Positions 1-4,583 of a stretch of DNA of 7,743 bases are shown here, piece by piece. A program made the position numbers and the translations under genes. The notes beneath the pieces are model-generated. The model did no database searches and was not told the DNA's origin. It saw only the letters and a program-made list of their open reading frames with translations. The stretch's first letter is position 1; every line of letters starts with the position of its first letter. The stretch spans positions 1-7,743 of the forward strand of contig JAITGH010000190.1 of the NCBI GenBank assembly GCA_031280855.1, written 5' to 3'. The stretch comes from Oscillospiraceae bacterium (GTDB taxonomy: Bacteria > Bacillota > Clostridia > Oscillospirales > Oscillospiraceae).

Positions 1-51
1 GATAGTTCAAGTTAACGATGTCCCAATCAACGCATCCAACTTCACTTTGCT

Positions 52-80
52 ATTATACCACACTTCTGCCCGTTTGTCAA
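52..80 (-). promoter_or_regulatory. Sigma-A type promoter reading off the left edge
   Basis: Read on the minus strand, a perfect -35 TTGACA (80-75) and a perfect -10 TATAAT (57-52) are separated by 17 bases, with GTGTGG just before the -10. The transcript would start near base 45 and run leftward out of the window. The remaining 45 bases show no ribosome binding site followed by an open frame, so the gene itself is not visible. The element is part of a 38-base block almost identical to the one at 2759-2796. Confidence 0.85.
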
Positions 81-128
81 GTACTTTTTTCAAAACACTT
101 GCTCGCAAGAACATGGCGAACGACTCAG

Positions 129-903
129 CTACACGCTCACGGCGATCTCAAGCGCGATACGCAGATATTGCTCCCGTTGCGATTGCGGCAAGCTGCCGAG
201 CGTTCTCGCGTCCCACTCAACTTCGTCCAAGCTGTCGGCGGCATACAGAAATTGGTACGCCTCCACGCCGCGAAATTGCGCTACCGCCATAATCGACGCG
301 CACTCCATCTCCACGGTCAAACAGCCGTCAGCCTTGCGCTTTTCCATATTTGCGCGAGTCTCACGATATATTGCGTCAGTAGTCCACGTCTTGCCGCAAA
401 CGTGCGGAAGCTCAAGCTCCGCGAGGATTTTCGCGAACCGCGGCGCGGTCGGAACGTCTATGTACTCGCTCGGCGGCGCGTAGTGATAGCTCATGCCCTC
501 GTCGCGATATGCGGCAGTCGGAACAATCAGCGATTTAGCCGCGATGTCGCGGTTCAGCACTCCGCAAGATCCGAAGAACACGAACTTGCGGCAACCCTTA
601 GCAATCATCTCCTCGAGCAAACCTCCCGCCGCCGGACCACCTACCGTCGTACAGTAAACGGCGATGTCCGTGCCCTCGTAATTGATTTTGTAAACGGGAA
701 TATCAACGCAAGCCACCATTGTGTCGATATGTTCAGGCGCGTAATGCTCTTTTATGTTCAGGCGCGTAATGCTCTTTCAGCGCGTTGATCACGCGCTCTC
801 CGAAGCACACGACAGCGACTTCGGGGAAGCCCTCTATCGGCGGAGCAATCGCCGCAGGGTTGATTATCGCGTCTAGCGCCGGGTCAAATGTTTGGGTTAT
901 CAT
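129..903 (-). pseudogene. Nucleoside phosphorylase (uridine/purine type), frameshifted by a 25-bp tandem duplication
   Basis: This is a phosphorylase superfamily (PNP/UDP type) gene, whose family cleaves nucleosides with phosphate to give a free base and pentose-1-phosphate in the cytosol. The ATG at 903 has an AGGAGGA ribosome binding site (917-911) and its own promoter. That frame runs 56 codons and stops at 735-733. The rest of the protein continues in another frame from about 719 to the stop at 131-129 (196 codons from the ATG at 719). Removing one copy of the exact 25-bp duplication at 728-777 joins the frames into a protein of about 249 residues, a normal length for the family. Seen in the downstream part are GGPAAGG, FGSCGVLNRDIA, PTAAYRDEGMSYHYAPP, KTWTTDAIYRETR and TVEMECAS (active-site/base-binding region), which support the family strongly. 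The ATG at 719 has no ribosome binding site, so efficient restart is unlikely. Exact substrate cannot be told. It may be a true pseudogene, a switchable gene, or an assembly error. Confidence 0.85.
728..777. repeat. Exact 25-bp tandem duplication inside the phosphorylase gene
   Basis: Bases 728-752 and 753-777 are identical and directly adjacent, each containing GTTCAGGCGCGTAATGCTCT. Because 25 is not a multiple of three, the second copy shifts the reading frame and brings in a TGA stop at 735-733 on the minus strand. With one copy the frame is continuous. The lack of any mismatch between copies suggests a recent event. Confidence 0.95.
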
Positions 904-941
904 ACCGCCGTCCTCCTGATTCCCGTCCTCTGACTACTGCT

Positions 942-970
942 ATTATACCACACTTTGGTTCATTTGTCAA
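942..970 (-). promoter_or_regulatory. Promoter of the nucleoside phosphorylase gene
   Basis: On the minus strand there is TTGACA (970-965), a 17-base spacer and TATAAT (947-942). The start of transcription would be near 935, about 32 bases before the ATG at 903. GTGTGG again precedes the -10. Over the 38-base block 940-977 it matches the promoter at 2759-2796 at 31 positions. Confidence 0.87.
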
Positions 971-991
971 GTCCTAAATGCAAAAGTTCAC

Positions 992-1060
992 AAAAATTTT
1001 CGCAGCACGCGGATCTGCGCGGCGCGGCGGAACGCGCCCGCACGAGCAGATCCGACTGCG
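992..1060 (-). terminator. Nested rho-independent terminator of the DUF1801 gene
   Basis: Three stacked pairings fold this stretch: CTGCG (1056-1060) with CGCAG (1001-1005), then GCAGATCCG (1046-1054) with CGGATCTGC (1010-1018), then CGCGCC (1033-1038) with GGCGCG (1021-1026) closing a six-base loop. On the minus strand the base of the stem is followed directly by AAAATTTTTG (1000-991). It lies 30 bases past the stop of the leftward DUF1801 gene and just before the phosphorylase promoter, so it separates the two units. Confidence 0.75.
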
Positions 1061-1071
1061 CGGCGCGGCGG
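1015..1071. repeat. 16-bp direct repeat within the terminator region
   Basis: CTGCGCGGCGCGGCGG occurs at 1015-1030 and again at 1056-1071, 41 bases apart. Each copy overlaps an arm of the terminator hairpin. It is low-complexity GC sequence and may simply reflect slippage or duplication in the terminator. Confidence 0.8.
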
Positions 1072-1089
1072 CCACGGTTTCGACTCCGG

Positions 1090-1437
1090 TTACTTCGCGT
1101 TATGCTTCCCGCACCACTCGGCGATCTCTGATATGAGCGCGAGTTGCTCGTCGCCGAGCGACTTGTACGGGAACTGCACCGCACCCTTGCTTGTTTTGTA
1201 TTGAGTCAGGCGCGAGGAGAAATGCTCCATCGCCGCCGCACCGGGGTAAAGCCCGACGTGATTCTTATGCGCGGCGAAGTGGACGAGGTTCGCGCCGCTC
1301 CAGAATGTGGGCATTTGCCAGGAGATTTTCTCGGTCGCGGTCGGCAGCGCGTCTTTGAGAGCACGCCAAACGGTGTGCAGCGTCGGGCGGACTTGCTCGG
1401 GCTGTTGCTCGATGTAGTGTAGGAACTCGGTGTTCAT
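1090..1437 (-). CDS. DUF1801 / YdhG-like protein (frataxin-like fold, possible iron chaperone)
   Basis: A small soluble protein of 115 residues that resembles the DUF1801 (YdhG) family. Seen: an N-terminal helix-rich stretch, then the family signature EKISWQMPTFW (36-46), NLVHFAAHKNHVGLYPG (50-66), and a C-terminal segment AVQFPYKSLGDEQL leading to a final helix. The start at 1437 is chosen because GGAGG (1447-1443) lies five bases upstream and a good promoter is at 1508-1480. An upstream in-frame ATG at 1566 would place the promoter inside the gene and has no ribosome binding site. A Bacillus member of the family has been proposed to act as a frataxin-like iron chaperone. That role is transferred by family only, although sitting divergently beside perR makes an iron link plausible. 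No catalytic residues are evident. Confidence 0.85.
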   Translation of the reverse strand: MNTEFLHYIEQQPEQVRPTLHTVWRALKDALPTATEKISWQMPTFWSGANLVHFAAHKNHVGLYPGAAAMEHFSSRLTQYKTSKGAVQFPYKSLGDEQLALISEIAEWCGKHNAK

Positions 1438-1479
1438 GATAGCCTCCGATTCGAATGTGCAAAGCACGATTTTACCGCC

Positions 1480-1508
1480 ATTGTACCATTCCGCGCTCGC
1501 ATTGTCAA
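1480..1508 (-). promoter_or_regulatory. Promoter of the DUF1801 gene
   Basis: On the minus strand TTGACA (1508-1503), 17 bases, then TACAAT (1485-1480), with TGG just before the -10. The start would be near 1473, giving a leader of about 36 bases. An imperfect palindrome CGACT-TT-AGTCG (1509-1520) abuts the -35 and could hold a regulator, but this is only a shape. The promoter is divergent from that of perR; the two -35 boxes are 51 bases apart. Confidence 0.78.
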
Positions 1509-1559
1509 CGACTTTAGTCGAAGCCATGCGAAAAATTTTGAAGAAGTGAAAAAAAGTAC

Positions 1560-1588
1560 TTGACAAGCGTTGAGAGGCGTGGTATACT
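1560..1588 (+). promoter_or_regulatory. Promoter of the perR-rubrerythrin operon
   Basis: TTGACA (1560-1565), 17 bases, TATACT (1583-1588), with GCGTGG before the -10 and AAGTAC before the -35. Both flanks resemble the other promoters in the window. Transcription would start near 1595, at the left edge of the dyad at 1599-1628. Confidence 0.85.
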
Positions 1589-1598
1589 GTGATTGTAA

Positions 1599-1628
1599 AT
1601 AGGAATCGTTACTGATAAGCGTTCCTAT
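1599..1628. promoter_or_regulatory. 30-bp dyad, candidate operator at the perR start of transcription
   Basis: ATAGGAA (1599-1605) is mirrored by TTCCTAT (1622-1628), and TTA (1609-1611) by TAA (1616-1618), all centred on the same point. The position just after the -10 suits repression, and Fur-family genes are often self-regulated. It does not match the classic Per box closely, so it could instead be a 5' leader hairpin or a site for another protein. Confidence 0.5.
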
Positions 1629-1644
1629 AGCTCGGAGGGTAACC

Positions 1645-2055
1645 ATGAAAGCTTTGACGCGGCGCAGTAATAAGCGCGACGCAATCCTGGAGGTCTTACG
1701 CAGTACCAAGCGTCACCCGTCGGTCGACTGGATCTATCGAGAGCTTAAACCGCGCTTCCCTGACCTGAGCCTTGGAACCGTGTATCGCAACATCTCCGTA
1801 TTCAAGGAAGAGGGTCTCATCGCGGCGGTCGGCACCGTCGCGGGACAGGAGCGTTACGACGGCGACACGTCGGAGCACCACCACATGCTGTGCCGCCGCT
1901 GCGGCTCCGTCGTCGACGTCAGCGCGAACGTGACAATCGACGGGGTCGAGCCCGACGATTGCGTGATTGAAAGCTGCCGAATCGTATTTCACGGCTTGTG
2001 CCCGGAATGCTCGAGCCTGAAAAATAAACTTAACGGAGGAACAAACAATGAGTAA
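1645..2055 (+). CDS. perR: PerR-type peroxide-sensing repressor, Fur family
   Basis: A 136-residue cytosolic metal-dependent DNA-binding repressor. Residues 1-75 form the winged helix, with the recognition region [18 protein letters not shown] (42-59). The C-terminal half binds metal and dimerises. Aligning by eye to Bacillus PerR, all five regulatory Fe/Mn ligands are present: H24, D72, H78, H80 and D91. Having Asp rather than Glu at the last position favours PerR over Fur. The structural Zn site is complete: C83xxC86 and C119xxC122. In PerR, peroxide reacts at the Fe site, oxidises a histidine ligand and releases DNA. GGAGGG at 1634-1639 fixes the start. The gene overlaps the following rubrerythrin gene by eight bases, and that gene's GGAGGA ribosome binding site lies inside perR. 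Repressor and peroxide-removing enzyme are therefore co-expressed, probably under self-control through the dyad upstream. Confidence 0.9.
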   Translation: MKALTRRSNKRDAILEVLRSTKRHPSVDWIYRELKPRFPDLSLGTVYRNISVFKEEGLIAAVGTVAGQERYDGDTSEHHHMLCRRCGSVVDVSANVTIDGVEPDDCVIESCRIVFHGLCPECSSLKNKLNGGTNNE

Positions 2056-2593
2056 GTGGGTATGCAAAGTATGCGGATACATTCATGAGGGCGCGGAGGC
2101 TCCCGACGTTTGCCCGATCTGCAAAGCGGCGAAGGACAAGTTCAGCGCAGTCGGAGAGAAGCCCGTGTACGCGACGGAGCACGTCATCGGGGTCGGCGCG
2201 AAAGGTAAGATCGACGACTGGGTTTACCAAGGTCTGGTAGACAACTTCAACGGCGAGTGTTCGGAGGTCGGCATGTACCTTGCGATGTCGCGTCAAGCGG
2301 ATCGCGAGGGATATCCGGAGATCGCGGAGGCGTACAAGCGTTACGCATTCGAAGAGGCGGAGCACGCGTCAAAGTTTGCGGAGCTGCTTGGTGAGGTCGT
2401 CACGGAGAGCACGAAGAAGAATCTGGAGCTTCGCGCAGTTGCAGAGAACGGCGCGACCGCCGGTAAGTTTGAGCTTGCCAAGAAAGCGAAGGAGCTCGGC
2501 TACGACGCGATCCACGACACCGTGCACGAGATGGCGAAGGACGAGGCTCGCCACGGGCGTGCGTTCGAGGGTCTGCTGTCGCGGTACTTCTAA
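2048..2593 (+). CDS. rbr: Reverse rubrerythrin (peroxide reductase)
   Basis: A 181-residue non-haem iron enzyme of the cytosol that reduces hydrogen peroxide to water, in clostridia with electrons from NAD(P)H via rubredoxin-type partners. The domain order is reversed compared with classical rubrerythrin. The rubredoxin domain comes first (C6xxC9GY and C22PIC25, about residues 1-35) and the four-helix di-iron domain second (about 55-181). Iron ligands are suggested by E70 and E73 in NGECSEVG, the E103xxH106 motif in FEEAEHA and the E166xxH169 motif in KDEARHG. Length is as expected. It is the second gene of the perR operon with an eight-base overlap. In Clostridium acetobutylicum, reverse rubrerythrins are PerR-controlled, so this arrangement fits well. 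The operon ends at the terminator at 2641-2682. Confidence 0.92.
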   Translation: MSKWVCKVCGYIHEGAEAPDVCPICKAAKDKFSAVGEKPVYATEHVIGVGAKGKIDDWVYQGLVDNFNGECSEVGMYLAMSRQADREGYPEIAEAYKRYAFEEAEHASKFAELLGEVVTESTKKNLELRAVAENGATAGKFELAKKAKELGYDAIHDTVHEMAKDEARHGRAFEGLLSRYF

Positions 2594-2640
2594 AGACGCG
2601 GGGTAGAACGTGGCTCGGCGATAGACTTGGCTGAAAGCAT

Positions 2641-2682
2641 CGCAGTGCGAGACAGACGACCGTCTCGCACTGCGGTGTTTTA
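2641..2682 (+). terminator. Rho-independent terminator of the perR-rbr operon
   Basis: A perfect 13-bp stem, CGCAGTGCGAGAC (2641-2653) with GTCTCGCACTGCG (2662-2674), has an eight-base loop and is followed by GTGTTTTA. It lies 48 bases after the rubrerythrin stop. The T-run is short but the stem is very stable. Confidence 0.85.
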
Positions 2683-2728
2683 GGACAGGTCTGTTGTTCC
2701 CCCGTAAATCCTTGAACACTGTCGAATA

Positions 2729-2743
2729 GTCTTATCATTATAA
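2729..2743. promoter_or_regulatory. Possible Per/Fur-box-like site upstream of the MoaF-like gene
   Basis: The 15 bases GTCTTATCATTATAA match the 7-1-7 Per box at 11 of 14 informative positions; the right half ATTATAA is exact. Within it CTTAT (2731-2735) and ATAAG (2740-2744) form a small palindrome. It ends 22 bases before the -35 at 2766. AT-rich sequence can give such matches by chance. Confidence 0.3.
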
Positions 2744-2765
2744 GCAAATGTCTTTAATAAAGTAC

Positions 2766-2794
2766 TTGACAAACGGGCAAAAGTGTGGTATAAT
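2766..2794 (+). promoter_or_regulatory. Promoter of the MoaF-like gene
   Basis: TTGACA (2766-2771), a 17-base spacer and TATAAT (2789-2794) are both perfect consensus boxes. The start would be near 2801, about 29 bases before the ATG. The block 2759-2796 is almost identical to the leftward promoter at 50-87. Confidence 0.9.
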
Positions 2795-2829
2795 AGGGGT
2801 AGATAATTAAAACGAAAAGGAGAATCGTT

Positions 2830-3798
2830 ATGGCGAACCTAGCTAAAGAGTACGCTCCGAAAGCCGGAGCAATGTCGATCGGGCAGTATTGCCCTCCGCT
2901 GAACTTCGAGCTTGCCGGCAAGAAGTTCGACCTCAAGATGGACTACGGCGAGAACGGCGGCAAGTACACACTCAACTTCCTCGACGAATACAAGGTCGAG
3001 TGGACGATCAAGGGCAGCGCACCCAAAGTCGATGAGTACAAGTGCCTCAAGGCCGACGACTTTACTTACCTCGTCACGTGGTGTGTCAAGGATCCCGCCA
3101 ATCCCGATGCAGTCTCCAAGGAGAACTTCACCTGGGTCATCGATAAGGAGCAAGGGCTTGCGACGTTCCTGCGCTGCTCCAAGGGTGAGAACGAGTACTG
3201 GCCGCTGCTGATTGAAAGCCACTTCTCGTTCGGCATTATCCTTAACTCCGGCAAGGAGCCGACAATCAAGCGACACGGCTTCACCGACGACGTCGTCGGG
3301 ACAAGCATGACCTGGACTTACGGGCATGAGATGGCCACCGTCCACGTCTACCACAGCTCCAACTGGTATCGCATCACGTATCCGCGTGACGCTGTCCGCA
3401 CGGAACAGGGCGAGGCTCAGAACGCCCAGCTGAACAGTCTGCTCAAGGATCTGCCCGGCTCGGACGAGCCCTCGTACTACGTCAAGATCAAGGACGGCAT
3501 GTACTTCGTCAGCTTGACGGAGCAAAACATGGAGCGCTTCGTTGGAGACAAGGTCGGCTTCCGCTCCGACACGCTGTGCTTCCTTGACAACTATCACCGT
3601 TTGTATTCCGTCGGGCGCGGCTACGGCACCAGCACGTTCAACCCCGGCGCGATGATGGCGGACGGATCCACTCCTGACGCCGCAACTGCAGAGACCGCGC
3701 CCAAAGAGGGCGAGATCTTCGTGCTCATCGGTAAGTACGGTAAGCCCGTCGAGGTAGAAGACAATTTTTTTACCGACCCAATCCCGTACCTGGTATAA
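2830..3798 (+). CDS. MoaF-like protein, two lipocalin-like domains
   Basis: A 322-residue, probably cytosolic protein with no signal peptide or membrane segment. It resembles MoaF-type proteins, which consist of two calycin/lipocalin-like beta-barrel domains. The first half (about 20-150) carries FDLKMDYGENGGKYTLNF, VEWTIKG, a YLVTWCVKD strand and FTWVIDKEQGLATF. The second (about 155-290) starts with VVGTSMTWTYG, followed by VHVYHSSNWYRITYP, YYVKIKDGMYFVSLTEQN and RLYSVGRGYG. This is like the MoaF C-domain pattern of a barrel opening, a substrate-facing strand and a closing strand. MoaF was named from molybdenum-cofactor loci, but its biochemical role is unsettled and no cofactor-synthesis gene lies nearby. 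AGGAG (2817-2821) sets the start. The gene stands alone between a strong promoter and a terminator, so it is expected to be well expressed. A short Ala/Pro-rich linker near the C-terminus (about 280-295) looks flexible. Alternative: another lipocalin-fold binding protein. Confidence 0.6.
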   Translation: MANLAKEYAPKAGAMSIGQYCPPLNFELAGKKFDLKMDYGENGGKYTLNFLDEYKVEWTIKGSAPKVDEYKCLKADDFTYLVTWCVKDPANPDAVSKENFTWVIDKEQGLATFLRCSKGENEYWPLLIESHFSFGIILNSGKEPTIKRHGFTDDVVGTSMTWTYGHEMATVHVYHSSNWYRITYPRDAVRTEQGEAQNAQLNSLLKDLPGSDEPSYYVKIKDGMYFVSLTEQNMERFVGDKVGFRSDTLCFLDNYHRLYSVGRGYGTSTFNPGAMMADGSTPDAATAETAPKEGEIFVLIGKYGKPVEVEDNFFTDPIPYLV

Positions 3799-3809
3799 CC
3801 ATACGGGAT
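3781..3809 (+). other. Hairpin spanning the MoaF-like stop codon
   Basis: ATCCCGTA (3781-3788) pairs with TACGGGAT (3802-3809), and TGGT (3791-3794) with ACCA (3798-3801) continues the stem after a two-base bulge. The TAA stop (3796-3798) lies in the apical part. No T-run follows, so it is not itself a terminator; it may stabilise the mRNA end. Confidence 0.5.
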
Positions 3810-3864
3810 GGCGCGATCGTTCGTAATCACGTGTTCGCAACCATCGCTTAGTCTTGTCCCTCCG

Positions 3865-3899
3865 CAAGCGGCGAAGCGTAGGTTTCGCCGCTTGTTTTT
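3865..3899 (+). terminator. Rho-independent terminator of the MoaF-like gene
   Basis: A perfect 11-bp stem, CAAGCGGCGAA (3865-3875) with TTCGCCGCTTG (3884-3894), with an eight-base loop, is followed directly by TTTTTA. It works for the plus strand; on the minus strand no T-run follows, so the converging glnS operon would need another stop. Confidence 0.9.
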
Positions 3900-3920
3900 A
3901 GAACCTGTCGGCATAGGCTC

Positions 3921-4559
3921 TTAGCCTCCGCCGACGAGTTTGCTAAGCTCTCTGGTCACGATTCCCATCTTCTCGGCGGACTGCTTCTTGAGTTGTTCGT
4001 TGTACTCCGCGATTTCGTCGGGCTTCATTCCAATCGCACCGGCCATCTCGGCATTCGCCTGCTCGTACGAGCCGAACAATGACGCGAACGTCATGCCGTC
4101 GCGCTCCACCCACTCCTGCCCACTGTAAAGCGGATTCAAACGTCCGAGCGAGCTCAAGTACTCCAGAGTGCGCTTCGACGCCGCCACGACGTACGTTTCG
4201 GGCACCAGCACCGCGATCAGCGCATTCTCCGCGCCGGAGCCGGAGTCTCCTCGCATTATCGGGTACACATCTACGTCCACGCTGTTGTTGCCCGTGCGTT
4301 CCGGCAGGATCTCGCTAAGTAACCGTTCAAGCTGCGCCATTTGCGCGGAGTCGCTCTCGCTCAAGACGTCGCCGTCCACGATGTACGCGGCGCGCCAATC
4401 GTACGTCACGCTTCGTATGCTGTCCGCAATCGTCAGCACCGCGAACGTCGCCACGAATACGCCGATCAGCCAGTACCACTTATAGTGATACCAGAAGATA
4501 TTGGTAAGCCAGTACTCCAGCCGCGCTCCCGCATTCTTCTCCGATTCGTAATCTGCCAT
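3921..4559 (-). CDS. Single-pass membrane protein of unknown function
   Basis: I do not recognise a named family. The 212-residue protein begins with a short charged segment, then an aromatic-rich stretch NIFWYHYKWYWLIGVF (20-35) leading into one membrane helix (about 29-45). A mostly hydrophilic domain follows (about 55-212). K27 before the helix and Asp/Glu-rich sequence after it suggest the N-terminus is inside and the C-terminal domain outside. Similar short clostridial proteins with an aromatic YYKW-type lead-in and a mixed alpha/beta outer domain are common and uncharacterised. The start at 4559 is chosen because AGGAGG sits eight bases upstream; the ATG 15 bases further up overlaps that site. 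It begins 24 bases after the glnS stop on the same strand and has no promoter of its own that I can see, so it is probably translated from the glnS message. Confidence 0.8.
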   Translation of the reverse strand: MADYESEKNAGARLEYWLTNIFWYHYKWYWLIGVFVATFAVLTIADSIRSVTYDWRAAYIVDGDVLSESDSAQMAQLERLLSEILPERTGNNSVDVDVYPIMRGDSGSGAENALIAVLVPETYVVAASKRTLEYLSSLGRLNPLYSGQEWVERDGMTFASLFGSYEQANAEMAGAIGMKPDEIAEYNEQLKKQSAEKMGIVTRELSKLVGGG

Positions 4560-4583
4560 GATAACCTCCTTCATAGATAGGTA

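Noticed and set aside
85..118. A terminator after the phosphorylase gene, from CTTGCTCGCAAG followed by T-rich sequence on the minus strand
   Set aside because: The usable stem is only four base pairs and the T-run is broken, so it is too weak to annotate.
717..719. Translation restart at the ATG after the frameshift, giving a functional 196-residue phosphorylase
   Set aside because: No ribosome binding site precedes this ATG, and the product would lack about 53 N-terminal residues of the core fold. It is kept only as part of the broken gene.
18..788. A 256-codon open frame on the plus strand opposite the phosphorylase
   Set aside because: It is antisense to recognisable phosphorylase motifs, has no ribosome binding site and an Arg/His-rich sequence typical of a shadow.
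50..2796. The two near-identical promoter blocks as inverted ends of one mobile element
   Set aside because: They are in opposite orientation, but between them lie ordinary genes with no transposase or integrase, and no target-site duplication is visible. A shared promoter type is simpler.
2839..3867. A 342-codon open frame on the minus strand opposite the MoaF-like gene
   Set aside because: The plus-strand gene has a strong promoter, ribosome binding site and family-like motifs. The antisense frame has none of these, and its composition fits a shadow of GC-biased codons.
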